NCBI RefSeq assembly: GCF_012274275.1 | Contig: NZ_JAANZA010000003.1 | Span: 310,001-374,000, forward strand | DNA length: 64,000 bases | From: Cryobacterium sp. BB307 | GTDB taxonomy: Bacteria; Actinomycetota; Actinomycetes; Actinomycetales; Microbacteriaceae | Reading direction: 5' to 3' | Shown here: one piece after another, positions 53,652 to 62,729 of the stretch | Layout of the letters: the number at the start of each line of letters is the position of its first letter | How positions within the stretch are numbered: the first letter of the stretch is position 1 | Translations under genes and position numbers: made by a program | The notes under the pieces: model-generated | What the model was told of the DNA's origin: nothing | Databases searched by the model: none | The model's input: the letters and a program-made list of their open reading frames with translations, nothing else

Positions 53652-54137
53652 ATGGCTGACGACACTGCCGTCACCTGGCTGACCCAGGAGGCGTACGACC
53701 GTCTCACCAACGAACTTGAGTACCTGAGCGGCAAGGGCCGCGACGACATCGCGAAGCGTATCGAGGCAGCGCGCGACGAGGGCGACCTGAAGGAGAACGG
53801 CGGCTACCACGCCGCCAAGGAAGAGCAGGGCAAGATCGAGGCCCGCATCCGCCAACTGACGGTGCTCCTGCGCACCGCCAGCGTCGGCACACCCCCGGAT
53901 GACGGTGTCGTCGAGCCGGGCATGATCATCACCGCGAAGATCGCCGGCGACGATTCCACGTTCCTGATCGGCAATCGAGAGATCGCCGGAGACTCCGACC
54001 TCGACGTCTACAGCGAGCAGAGCCCGCTTGGTGCCGCCATCATCGGCCACAAGCAGGGCGAGACTGTCACCTACACCGCGCCGAACGGCCGGGAGATCAC
54101 GGTCGAGCTGCTCACGGTGAAGACCTACTCCTTCTGA
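53652..54137 (+). CDS. greA: Transcription elongation factor GreA
   Basis: 161 aa: N-terminal coiled coil with the LTQEAYDRLTNELEYLSGKG and ARDEGDLKENGGYHAAKEEQ motifs (the acidic tip that reactivates the polymerase) and a FKBP-like C-terminal domain (GAAIIGHKQGETVTYTAPNG). Rescues backtracked RNA polymerase. GAGGAGAG lies just upstream of ATG. Confidence 0.96.
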   Translation: MADDTAVTWLTQEAYDRLTNELEYLSGKGRDDIAKRIEAARDEGDLKENGGYHAAKEEQGKIEARIRQLTVLLRTASVGTPPDDGVVEPGMIITAKIAGDDSTFLIGNREIAGDSDLDVYSEQSPLGAAIIGHKQGETVTYTAPNGREITVELLTVKTYSF

Positions 54138-54153
54138 ACCGCATCGAGTCGAG

Positions 54154-55386
54154 TCAGAAGTCGACGCGCGGGTCGTAACCGGCCGACCGCAGCTTGTCCA
54201 ACACCTGCTGGACATGCTCGGGGCCGCGGGTCTCGAGGCTGACCTCGAGTTCGACGTCGTTCAGCAGCGCGCCCTTGCCGTGCCGGGTGTGCATGACCTC
54301 GACGACGTTGGCGCTGACATCCGAGATCAACTCCGCGACGCGCGCGAGCTGGCCTGGTCGATCCGGCAGCATGATGCGCAGCTTGAGGTAGCGATCGGAT
54401 GCGGCGAGACCCTGTGAGATGACGCGCTCCATCACGAGCGGGTCGATGTTGCCGCCGGACAGCAGCGCCACGGTTGTGCCGAGGTTCTTCACCGCCCCGG
54501 TGAGGATGGCCGCGACGGCGACAGCGCCGGCCGGCTCCACTACGAGCTTGGCGCGCTCGATCAGCACGAGCAACGCCCGGGCGGTGTCATCGTCGCTGAC
54601 GGTGACGACCTCGTCGACCAGGGAACGCACGAGCTCGAAGTTCAGCTTGCCGGGCTTGCTGACCGCGATGCCGTCGGCGATGGTCGGCGCGATCGGCACC
54701 TCGAGCGGCTTACCCTCCGCCAGCGATGGCGGATAGGCCGCGGCGTTCTGCGCCTGCACGCCGATCACGCGGATCGCCCGCCCCTGAGCCCGGGCCCGCT
54801 CCTTCATCGCGACCGCGATGCCGGAGATCACCCCGCCACCGCCGATCGGGACGATCACCGAGTCGAGGTTCGGCACCTGGTCGAGCATCTCGAGGCCGAG
54901 AGTGCCCTGCCCGACGATGACGTCCTCATGGTCGAAGGGGTGGATCAGCACCGCACCGGTGCTCTGGGCGAATTCGGCGGCGGCGCGCAACGGCTCGTCG
55001 ACGGTGTGCCCGCGAAGGATGACCTCCGCCCCGTACCCGCGCGTCGCCTGAAGCTTCGGCAGGGCAACGCCGACCGGCATGAAGATCGTCGCGCGGATGC
55101 CCAGCTCGCGAGCGGCGAACGCGACGCCCTGCGCGTGGTTCCCGGCGGATGCTGCCACCACGCCTCGCGCGCGTTCCTCTTCCGTCAGCCGGGACAGCCG
55201 ATAGTAGGCGCCGCGGATCTTGTACGAACCGGTGCGCTGCAGGTTCTCGCACTTGAGGTACACGGGCGAACCGAGCACCTCGGCCAGGTAGTGGGAACTC
55301 TCCATCGGCGTGACCTGCGCCACGCTCGACACGATTTCGCGCGCCTCCTCGATCCGGATGAGAGAAGGCGCGTTGTCAGTGATCAC
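54154..55386 (-). CDS. ilvA: Threonine ammonia-lyase
   Basis: 410 aa. RTGSYKIRGA carries the PLP lysine (K56), IVPIGGGGVISGIAVA the phosphate-binding glycine loop and LLSGGNIDPL the second Gly loop; a C-terminal ACT-like domain (about 330-410) would sense allosteric ligands. Deaminates threonine to 2-oxobutyrate for isoleucine; a catabolic TdcB-like role is the alternative. GTG at 55386 overlaps the end of the transporter gene (GTGA). Confidence 0.92.
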   Translation of the reverse strand: MITDNAPSLIRIEEAREIVSSVAQVTPMESSHYLAEVLGSPVYLKCENLQRTGSYKIRGAYYRLSRLTEEERARGVVAASAGNHAQGVAFAARELGIRATIFMPVGVALPKLQATRGYGAEVILRGHTVDEPLRAAAEFAQSTGAVLIHPFDHEDVIVGQGTLGLEMLDQVPNLDSVIVPIGGGGVISGIAVAMKERARAQGRAIRVIGVQAQNAAAYPPSLAEGKPLEVPIAPTIADGIAVSKPGKLNFELVRSLVDEVVTVSDDDTARALLVLIERAKLVVEPAGAVAVAAILTGAVKNLGTTVALLSGGNIDPLVMERVISQGLAASDRYLKLRIMLPDRPGQLARVAELISDVSANVVEVMHTRHGKGALLNDVELEVSLETRGPEHVQQVLDKLRSAGYDPRVDF

Positions 55387-56528
55387 CGTGGGATGTCCTC
55401 GAGTTGTGGGTTGTTGTCTGTTCGCCATCGGCCGCTCGCGACGTACAGGATCATCGCGTTGGCGGTCGCCACGATCGGCACCGCGAACAGCGCGCCGGGG
55501 ATGCCCGCGACGTAGCTGCCGGCGGCGACCGCCAGGACCACTCCGAGCGGATGCACCTTCACCGCGTTGCCCATGATCAGCGGCTGCAGCACATGGCTTT
55601 CGAGTTGCTGCACGGCTATCACGATCGCGAGCATGATGAGCGCGATCACGATGTCCTTGTAGACCAGCGCGATGAACACCGCGAGCGCACCCGTGACGAC
55701 CGCACCGACGATCGGGATGAAGGAGCCGAGGAACACCGCGATCGCGATGGGCACCGCGAGTGGCAGGCCAAGGAAGAATGCCCCGAGCCCGATGCCGATG
55801 GCGTCGATCGCGGCGACGAAGATCTGCACCCGCGCGAAGTTGCTCAGGGTGACCCACCCGACCGCACCTGCCCCGTCGACCGCCAGGCGCGCCCGGCGCG
55901 GGAACAGCCGGACGACCCAGTGCCAGATGTTGCGGCCGTCGATCAGGATCAGCAGCGACGCGAACAGGGTGATCAGGAGACCGGCAACCAGGTGTCCAGC
56001 GGTGGAACCGACCGAGAGCACGCCGCTGACCCAGACGCTCGCATCTCGCTGGATCGTATCGACGAAGCCCTCGCCGAACTCCGAGAGTTGCTCCTCGGTG
56101 ATGTGCAACGGCGACTCGAGCAGGACGTCCTTGAGCCGCTCCCATGCGACGAGGGACTGCGCCTGAAGATCCGGCCAGCCGGCTCGGATCTGGGTGACGA
56201 TGAGGAAAATGAGCGCGGTGATGACGCCGACGGCGGTAAGCGCGGCCGTCATCACCGCAAGCCATTTCGGCCATCCCTGCCGTTGCAGCCACCCGGCGAA
56301 CGGCACGAGCAGCGAGGAGACCAGCACCGCGATCATCAGCGGCACGACGATCACACGCAGCTGGATCACGAGGAAGACCAGCAGCGCGGCCACTCCGGCC
56401 ATGAGCAGAATGCGCCATGACCATGCGCCCGCGATCTGCACGCCGACAGGGACGGCGTCTTCCACGATCCGGCGCCGTGACAGCGGCACCTGCGGCCGTG
56501 CCGGACGGGATCGTTTGCCGAAAATCAC
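55383..56528 (-). CDS. AI-2E family transporter
   Basis: 381 aa, about eight membrane segments: LLMAGVAALLVFLVIQLRVI, LMIAVLVSSLLVPFAGWLQR, LFASLLILIDGRNIWHWVVR and LGSFIPIVGAVVTGALAVFI, the core PI.G motif region of AI-2E/PerM permeases. Substrate unknown; many members move ions or autoinducer-like molecules. Overlaps ilvA by 4 bases. Confidence 0.9.
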   Translation of the reverse strand: MIFGKRSRPARPQVPLSRRRIVEDAVPVGVQIAGAWSWRILLMAGVAALLVFLVIQLRVIVVPLMIAVLVSSLLVPFAGWLQRQGWPKWLAVMTAALTAVGVITALIFLIVTQIRAGWPDLQAQSLVAWERLKDVLLESPLHITEEQLSEFGEGFVDTIQRDASVWVSGVLSVGSTAGHLVAGLLITLFASLLILIDGRNIWHWVVRLFPRRARLAVDGAGAVGWVTLSNFARVQIFVAAIDAIGIGLGAFFLGLPLAVPIAIAVFLGSFIPIVGAVVTGALAVFIALVYKDIVIALIMLAIVIAVQQLESHVLQPLIMGNAVKVHPLGVVLAVAAGSYVAGIPGALFAVPIVATANAMILYVASGRWRTDNNPQLEDIPR

Positions 56529-56653
56529 CGTCTCAGTCTAAATGGGACGATTCCGCCTCCGACGCTATATTCCGGTAACGGAATGCAGACCGGCCTTGTG
56601 CGCCGCCAGACTCTGTTGCGGCAGCGTCGGAGGCTCCGACTAGGGTCGATTCT

Positions 56654-57868
56654 GTGGTGGACTCCCTCTCGCTCGCGCAAGCGCGCCGTGTCGCGCTGGC
56701 TGCGCAGGGCTTCGGAAGGCAGCCGTCAGGCGGCGCCGGAACCCGGCAGCTGGCAGCCGGTATCCGGAAGCTCGGGCTGTTGCAACTCGATTCGGTGAAC
56801 GTGTTCGAGCGCAGCCACTACCTGCCGCTCTATGCTCGGCTCGGCCCGTACGACCGGGCAGCCCTCGACCGGCTCACCTTCGCCCGAGGGGCATCGCACA
56901 CCGAGTACTGGGCGCACCAGGCCGCCATCATCCCGGTCGACACCAGACCGCTGTGGCGGTGGCGGATGGACCGGATGCGCGAGCGCGAGGGTGTGCAGTG
57001 GATCGCGGGGCACACCGGATTGCGGGACTGGCTGCTCGCGGAGCTGCGCGACAACGGGCCGATGCGCGCGAGCGACATCGAACACGACTCGAACAAGCGC
57101 AGCGGTCCATGGTGGGGCTGGTCCGACGTGAAGCAACTGCTGGAACTGATGTTCCTCTACGGCGATGTCGTCACGGCCGGGCGTACCAGATTCGAGCGCA
57201 CCTACGCGCTGCCGGAGCAGGTGCTGTCCGGCGACGTGCTGGAGAGGACCGTGCCGCGCGAGGAGGCGCAGCGGATGCTCGTCGAGCACGCGACCCGCGC
57301 CCACGGCATCGCGACCACCCGCGACGTCGCGGACTACTACCGCATGCGGAACGACGAGACTCTGGCGGCCCTGCGCGCGCTAGAGGACGACGGCATCATC
57401 AGCCATGTCCGCGTCGACGGCTGGAAGGCACCGGCGTGGCTGCATCGTGACGCGCGCATCCCACGCCGCATCGAGGCGACCGCGATGCTCTCACCGTTCG
57501 ACCCCGTGGTGTGGGAGCGCGCACGCACCGAGCGGCTGTTCGGCTTCCACTACCGGATCGAGATCTACACACCGGCGCCGAAACGCATCTTCGGCTACTA
57601 CAGCCTGCCGATCCTCATCGACGAGGAGATCGTCGGACGGATCGACCTGAAGAGCGACCGGCAGGCGGGCGCGCTGCGGGTGCAGTCGGCGTGGCACGAG
57701 CCGGATGCCGACCCGGGCGCCGTGGCCGACCGCCTCGCTCCCCTGCTTACGACGACCGCCGAGTGGCAGGGACTGGAGCGTGTCGAGTTCGCGGGCGCCG
57801 GGAACCTCTCATCCGCTCTTGCGCAGCTCTTCCCGGCTTCGGAATCCTCGAAGCTCGCTGCGCGTTAA
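56654..57868 (+). CDS. YcaQ/AlkX-like winged-helix DNA glycosylase
   Basis: 404 aa of the HTH_42 (DUF1006) family. LGLLQLDSVNVFERSHYLPL carries the QLD triplet (44-46) corresponding to the catalytic QxQ/QxD of AlkZ/AlkX; then HTEYWAHQAAIIPVDTRPLW, RDWLLAELRDNGPMRASDIE and a winged helix. Such enzymes unhook interstrand crosslinks or excise alkylated bases. GTG at 56654 (or the GTG at 56657). Confidence 0.87.
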   Translation: MVDSLSLAQARRVALAAQGFGRQPSGGAGTRQLAAGIRKLGLLQLDSVNVFERSHYLPLYARLGPYDRAALDRLTFARGASHTEYWAHQAAIIPVDTRPLWRWRMDRMREREGVQWIAGHTGLRDWLLAELRDNGPMRASDIEHDSNKRSGPWWGWSDVKQLLELMFLYGDVVTAGRTRFERTYALPEQVLSGDVLERTVPREEAQRMLVEHATRAHGIATTRDVADYYRMRNDETLAALRALEDDGIISHVRVDGWKAPAWLHRDARIPRRIEATAMLSPFDPVVWERARTERLFGFHYRIEIYTPAPKRIFGYYSLPILIDEEIVGRIDLKSDRQAGALRVQSAWHEPDADPGAVADRLAPLLTTTAEWQGLERVEFAGAGNLSSALAQLFPASESSKLAAR

Positions 57869-57875
57869 TGCCATC

Positions 57876-58136
57876 ATGCGAGTCCAGCTCTTCACGTCGT
57901 CATTCTGCGGTGCCTGCACCGCGACCCGCGAGGTGCTGACGCAGGCGGGAACGTGGGTGCCGTCTGCCGAGATCCAGGAATTGAACGTCGCGCAGGCCCC
58001 CAAGGACGCCGAGGCGGCCGACATCCGGAGCACGCCGACCGTGATCATCAGCACCGACGACGGCGCTGAGGTGTTCCGCTCCGAGGGCGTGCCGACGCTT
58101 CCGCAGGCCCTCGCTGCGATGGCCCGCGCGCTCTAG
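57876..58136 (+). CDS. Mini-thioredoxin/glutaredoxin-like protein
   Basis: 86 aa, the size of a single thioredoxin-fold core: MRVQLFTSSFCGACTATREV with redox CGAC (C11 and C14) and RSTPTVIIS with the cis-proline; the C-terminal GVPTLPQALAAMARAL is the last helix. Eight bases after the glycosylase gene and convergent with htpX by 4 bases. Partner unknown. Confidence 0.88.
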   Translation: MRVQLFTSSFCGACTATREVLTQAGTWVPSAEIQELNVAQAPKDAEAADIRSTPTVIISTDDGAEVFRSEGVPTLPQALAAMARAL

Positions 58137-59023
58137 AACTTCGTCGCGTTGTCGAGCAGTCGACGGATGCGGTCCTGCACCGGAGGGTGAGTCGAGAACA
58201 TCCGGTCGATGACGCCGGGCTTGATCGGGTCGTTGAACCACATATGCGCCATGGTCGAGTTCTGCCGCTTCATCGGACGACCGGCCTGGCTGATCTTGTG
58301 CAGCGCGCTGGCCAGGGCCTCCGGGTGCCTGGTGGTGAGGGCACCGGTGGCGTCGGCGAGGTACTCGCGCTGACGTGAGACGCCGGCCTGGACGAGCCCA
58401 GCGACCAGCGGCGCGATGATCATCGCGGCGAGACCAAGGATGAGCAGGATCGGGTTTCCGCTGTTGTTGTTGCGGTTGCCGCCCGAGAACCAGGTCATCC
58501 GCAGCAGGATGTCGCTGATGAAGCCGATGGCCACCACGAGCCCGAACACGATCATGGTGACCCGGATGTCGTAGTTCTTGACGTGGCCCATCTCATGGGC
58601 CATCACGCCCTCGAGCTCGGAATCGCTCAGCAGTTCGAGCAGGCCGGTGGTCGCCGCGACCGAAGCGTGCTCCGGGTCACGTCCGGTGGCGAACGCGTTC
58701 GGCGCCGGATCGTTGACGATGTACACCTTCGGCATCGGCATGCCATTGGTGATCGCGAGGTTCTCCACCGTGCGATACAGCCGCGGGTCGTCCTGCTTCT
58801 GGATCTGCCGCCCGCCGGCGATCGCAAGCGCCTGGCTGCTCGCCGCGAAGTACTGGATCACGACATAGATGAGCGCGCCGATGATCGTGCCGATGAGGAT
58901 CGACCAATTGCCCGTGCCGGCCCACATGTAGTTGGCAATCAACCCGAGCCCGCCGATGATGAGCAGGAACACCAGAATGATCAGCACAGTGTTGCGCTTG
59001 TTGCGCGCTATAGCGCTGTACAT
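58133..59023 (-). CDS. htpX: M48 zinc metalloprotease HtpX
   Basis: 296 aa: two N-terminal membrane helices (about 12-30 and 39-60), zinc motif HEMGH (143-147), third ligand E220 (RQREYLADATG) and two more helices (155-175, 190-212). Membrane-protein quality control. ATG at 59023 gives MYSAIARNKRNTVLIIL, the family start; longer in-frame starts overlap an arginine-rich stretch. Downstream of lemA on the same strand. Confidence 0.94.
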   Translation of the reverse strand: MYSAIARNKRNTVLIILVFLLIIGGLGLIANYMWAGTGNWSILIGTIIGALIYVVIQYFAASSQALAIAGGRQIQKQDDPRLYRTVENLAITNGMPMPKVYIVNDPAPNAFATGRDPEHASVAATTGLLELLSDSELEGVMAHEMGHVKNYDIRVTMIVFGLVVAIGFISDILLRMTWFSGGNRNNNSGNPILLILGLAAMIIAPLVAGLVQAGVSRQREYLADATGALTTRHPEALASALHKISQAGRPMKRQNSTMAHMWFNDPIKPGVIDRMFSTHPPVQDRIRRLLDNATKF

Positions 59024-59133
59024 GTCACCCTGTCTGTCGTGTGTGTAGTGGAGAGGATCTCGATGCGCGCCTGGCGGCGCTTCCTCGATCTTGAACTTAC
59101 GGTTGAGGCTTCTACGAAGCGTCAACCTTCAGT

Positions 59134-59700
59134 TCAAAACTGCACGCGTGGCGGCTCGGCGATCGCTGCCGGCTCCGAGACCTCGAAGAACTCGCGCTCG
59201 TGGAAGCCGAGACCACGCACGAACAGGGTGTTCGGGAAGACCTTGATCTTGGTGTTCAGCTCGCGCACACCACCGTTATAGAAACGGCGGCTGGCCTGGA
59301 TCTTGTCCTCGGTGTCGACCAGCTCGCCCTGCAGCTGCAGGTAGTTCTGGCTGGCCTGCAGCTGCGGGTACGCCTCGGCGACCGCGAAGATGCTCTTCAG
59401 CGCCTGCTGCATGTGGTTCTCCGCGGCGGATGCCTCTCCCGGCGTCTGTGCCGTGAGGGTCTCGGCGCGCGCCTTCGTGACGTTCTCGAAGACGGACTTC
59501 TCGTGCGCTGCGTAGCCCTTGACCGTTTCGATCAGGTTCGGGATGAGGTCGGCACGCCGTTTCAGCTGAACGGTGATGTCACTCCACGCCTCGTCAACGC
59601 GAACGTTCAGCTTCACCAGGCCGTTGTAGGTGGCCCACAGGTAGATGCCGACGATCACGGCGAGGGCAACGACGATGCCGACGACGATGAGTATTTCCAT
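59134..59700 (-). CDS. lemA: LemA family protein
   Basis: 188 aa: an N-terminal membrane helix (about 3-23) and a helical coiled domain with WATYNGLVKLNVRVDEAWSD, QLKRRADLIPNLIETVKGYA and YLQLQGELVDTEDKIQASRR followed by FYNGGVRELN, the LemA core. LemA-HtpX gene pairs are common and suggest membrane quality control. ATG at 59700. Confidence 0.95.
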   Translation of the reverse strand: MEILIVVGIVVALAVIVGIYLWATYNGLVKLNVRVDEAWSDITVQLKRRADLIPNLIETVKGYAAHEKSVFENVTKARAETLTAQTPGEASAAENHMQQALKSIFAVAEAYPQLQASQNYLQLQGELVDTEDKIQASRRFYNGGVRELNTKIKVFPNTLFVRGLGFHEREFFEVSEPAAIAEPPRVQF

Positions 59701-59846
59701 GGTCTTGAAGTCTCCTCTTGGCTGCGGGTGCCGCAGCGAACACCCCTCGTGGGCTACTCAACTATATCGAGCGCGGGCTGTGCGGCCGCCGAATCCCGCC
59801 TGCGTCAGGCCAACACTGGGGGAACATCCGGGGTTACTGTTCTGGC

Positions 59847-60590
59847 ATGGAGCACTCGGCACTGGCGCTGAGAATCGACGGGCTCACAGTCCGCCGAGGC
59901 AGGAACGTCGCGGTTCGCGATCTCGACCTCTCGTTGGCCCGGGGCGAGCTAGTCGGACTGCTCGGACCAAGCGGGAGCGGGAAGACCACTCTCATGCGCT
60001 CGATCGTCGGTGTGCAACGCCTCGAGTCGGGCACCGTCACCGTGCTCGGGCAGAGCGCCGGATCGCCGCCGCTTCGCCATCGCGTCGGCTACGTCACCCA
60101 GGATGTCAGCGTCTACTCGGACCTGACCGTGCGGGAGAACCTGAGCTACTTCGCCACGGTGCTCGGCGTCGGCGGCGCCGAGATCGACCGCGTCGTGGCT
60201 GCCACCGACCTCGGCGGGCAGCTGAAGCAGCTCGCCGGCTCCCTGTCCGGTGGGCAGGTCAGCCGGGTATCCCTCGCCGCGGCACTGCTCGGCACGCCGG
60301 AACTGCTCGTGCTCGACGAACCGACGGTCGGCCTGGATCCGGTCCTGCGATCGGAGCTGTGGGGACTGTTCCGTGAGCTCGCGCGCGGTGGCGTCACCCT
60401 GCTCGTGTCCAGCCATGTGATGGACGAGGCGACCCGCTGCGACCGCCTGCTGCTCATGCGGGACGGCGAGATCCTGGCCGACACCACACCGCGACAACTG
60501 CTCGCGGACACCGGCACCAGCGATGCCGAGGAGGCCTTCCTTGTGCTGATCGAACGGCACCCGGGCGAGCGGACCGAGGAGCGGTCATGA
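59847..60590 (+). CDS. ABC transporter ATP-binding protein
   Basis: 247 aa with Walker A GPSGSGKTT (40-48), Q-loop VGYVTQDVSVYSDLTV, signature LSGGQ, Walker B LLVLDEPTVGL and H-loop VSSHVMDEA, as in ABC-2 exporter ATPases of the DrrA/NatA type. ATG at 59847; upstream in-frame starts run into an AT-rich promoter region. Overlaps the permease by four bases (ATGA). Confidence 0.93.
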   Translation: MEHSALALRIDGLTVRRGRNVAVRDLDLSLARGELVGLLGPSGSGKTTLMRSIVGVQRLESGTVTVLGQSAGSPPLRHRVGYVTQDVSVYSDLTVRENLSYFATVLGVGGAEIDRVVAATDLGGQLKQLAGSLSGGQVSRVSLAAALLGTPELLVLDEPTVGLDPVLRSELWGLFRELARGGVTLLVSSHVMDEATRCDRLLLMRDGEILADTTPRQLLADTGTSDAEEAFLVLIERHPGERTEERS

Positions 60591-61321
60591 GCATCCGCCG
60601 TACCTTCTCGACGACCGGGCGGGTGCTGCGCCAGATCTCCCACGACCCACGAACGGTCGCGCTGCTGCTCGTGGTGCCGAGTTTGCTCATCGGCCTGGTC
60701 GCGTGGCTGTTCTCCGATACCGACGTTTTCGAGCAGGTGGGGCCGGCCATGTTGGCGCTCTTCCCGTTCATCATCATGTTCCTGGTCACGAGCATCGCCA
60801 CCCTGCGCGAGCGGCGCAGCGGCACCCTCGAGCGACTGCTGTCGATGCCGCTCGCCAAGCTCGAGTTCATCCTCGGCTACACCTTCGCGTTCGGACTGCT
60901 GGCCGTCCTGCAGGCCTCGATCGCTGTCGCGTTCGCGGTGTGGGTGTGCGGCCTCGAGATCGACGGGCCGCTGTGGCTGCTGCTCTGTGTCGCACTCGCG
61001 GATGCCGTGCTCGGCACGACACTGGGCCTGTTCGCGAGTGCGTTCGCGCGCACCGAGTTCCAGGTCGTGCAGTTCATGCCATTGATCGTGTTCCCGCAGG
61101 TGCTGCTCGGCGGCATCTTCCTGCCCCGCGAGGACATGCCGGATGTGCTGTACGCAATCTCCGACTGGCTGCCGCTGTCGCACGCGATCGACGCACTCAA
61201 CGCCGTAGCGGGCGACACCGAAGATGCCGCCTACGTCGGCGGCAAGCTGCTCATCATTGGCGCGTTCGCGCTGGGCGCGGTGATTCTCGGCGCGATCACC
61301 CTGCGTCGCCGCACCGCGTGA
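60587..61321 (+). CDS. ABC-2 type permease
   Basis: 244 aa with six membrane segments (about 22-45, 55-75, 92-112, 128-155, 168-188 and 222-240) and the ABC-2 loop ERRSGTLERLLSMPLAKLEF. Efflux of a drug, lipid or polysaccharide is likely; substrate unknown. Ends before the GH1 gene, convergent with it. Confidence 0.92.
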   Translation: MSIRRTFSTTGRVLRQISHDPRTVALLLVVPSLLIGLVAWLFSDTDVFEQVGPAMLALFPFIIMFLVTSIATLRERRSGTLERLLSMPLAKLEFILGYTFAFGLLAVLQASIAVAFAVWVCGLEIDGPLWLLLCVALADAVLGTTLGLFASAFARTEFQVVQFMPLIVFPQVLLGGIFLPREDMPDVLYAISDWLPLSHAIDALNAVAGDTEDAAYVGGKLLIIGAFALGAVILGAITLRRRTA

Positions 61322-61325
61322 GCTC

Positions 61326-62729
61326 TCAGCGCGCCGCGAGTACGCGCTGCAACCACTGGAATGACGACTTCGGGGTGCGGTCGAGGGTGTCGAAGTCCAC
61401 ATGGACGAGGCCGAACCGCTGCGAGTAGCCGGCAGCCCACTCCCAGTTGTCGAGCAGCGTCCACACGTAATAGCCGCGCAGGTCAATGCCCGGAACCGGT
61501 TCGATCGCCTCGGCGAGGTGGTCGGCGAGGTACCGGATGCGTTTGCCGTCCCTGACGGCGCCGTCGTCATCCGGTTCGTCGGGGAAGCTCGCGCCGCCCT
61601 CGGTGATGTACACCGGCGGCAGCACCTCTCCATACCGCTCGGACAACTGCTTCAGGGTCACGGTCAGGTAGTCCGGCGCGATCGGCCAGCCGAACCCGGT
61701 CTCGTCGTACTCCGGCCAGGGCGCGAGCGAGAACGGGATGTTCTTGACGTCGGGGGTTGTGCCATCCGGAGTGTCCTCATCGGCTGGAGCACCGGAACGC
61801 ACCCGGATCGGCATGTAGTAGTTCACGCCGTAGAAGTCCAGCGGCTGATGGATGGTTTTCAGGTCGAACGAGTCGACCTCGGTGAGCGCGCGGAACAGCT
61901 TGCCCGCGCCGAACGGGGGCTTCGGGTAGTGCCCGAGCAGCACCGGGTCGGCGAAGATGCGGTTGTGGAGCAGGTCGAGCAGCTTCGCGAAGTACCGGGC
62001 CCTGATCCCCCGTGCCGGGACGACGGGCGCGTGCACGTTGCTGATGCCGACCCCGCCGGCGACACCAGTCGCGCGGAGCGCCTGGACGGCGAAGCCGTGG
62101 CCGAGCAGCTGGTGGTGCGCGGCCGGCAGCGCGTCGAACAGGAGTGTCGAGCCGGGCGCGTGGAGGCCGAGCGCGTAGCCGTTCAAGGTCACGGTCGTCG
62201 GTTCGTTGATGGTTACCCACGAATCGATCCGGTCACCGAACGCTTCACCGGCGAGCAGCGCGTAGTCGCCGAGCCGATACGCGGTGTCGCGGTTCATCCA
62301 CCCGCCGCGTTGTTGCAGCAGCAGGGGCGTATCCCAGTGGTAGAGCGTCGCCATCGGCCGGATGCCTGCGTCGAGCAGCGCGTCGATCAGCCGGTCGTAG
62401 AACGCAATGCCGTCCTTGTTGCCGGCGCCGATGCCATCCGGCTGGATTCGCGGCCAGCCGAGCGAGAAGCGGTACGAGTCGATGCCCAGCTGCTTCATCA
62501 GTTCGATGTCGTCCCGGTAGCGCTCGTAGTGGCCGGTCGCGACCTCGGCGGTGCTGCCATCCTCGATGCGGCCGGCCTGGGTCATGAACGAGTCCCACGT
62601 CGACGGGCCGCGACCTCCGCGCCGCACTGCACCCTCGACCTGGAAGGCCGCGGTCGACACCCCGATCGTGAAGCCTGGCGGGATCCGGGCGCCCAGCGCT
62701 TCCGGATCGTGTGCGTAATCTCCAGTCAT
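61326..62729 (-). CDS. GH1 beta-glucosidase
   Basis: 467 aa. Acid/base E176 in TINEP and nucleophile E377 in YITEGGASFPDE; VSTAAFQVEGAV, YHWDTPLLL and GYYVWTLLDNWEWAAGYSQR are classical GH1 motifs. Hydrolyses beta-glucosides or 6-phospho-beta-glucosides; the pocket residues are not decisive. Its ATG overlaps the stop of the oxidase gene (62726-62729). Confidence 0.95.
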   Translation of the reverse strand: MTGDYAHDPEALGARIPPGFTIGVSTAAFQVEGAVRRGGRGPSTWDSFMTQAGRIEDGSTAEVATGHYERYRDDIELMKQLGIDSYRFSLGWPRIQPDGIGAGNKDGIAFYDRLIDALLDAGIRPMATLYHWDTPLLLQQRGGWMNRDTAYRLGDYALLAGEAFGDRIDSWVTINEPTTVTLNGYALGLHAPGSTLLFDALPAAHHQLLGHGFAVQALRATGVAGGVGISNVHAPVVPARGIRARYFAKLLDLLHNRIFADPVLLGHYPKPPFGAGKLFRALTEVDSFDLKTIHQPLDFYGVNYYMPIRVRSGAPADEDTPDGTTPDVKNIPFSLAPWPEYDETGFGWPIAPDYLTVTLKQLSERYGEVLPPVYITEGGASFPDEPDDDGAVRDGKRIRYLADHLAEAIEPVPGIDLRGYYVWTLLDNWEWAAGYSQRFGLVHVDFDTLDRTPKSSFQWLQRVLAAR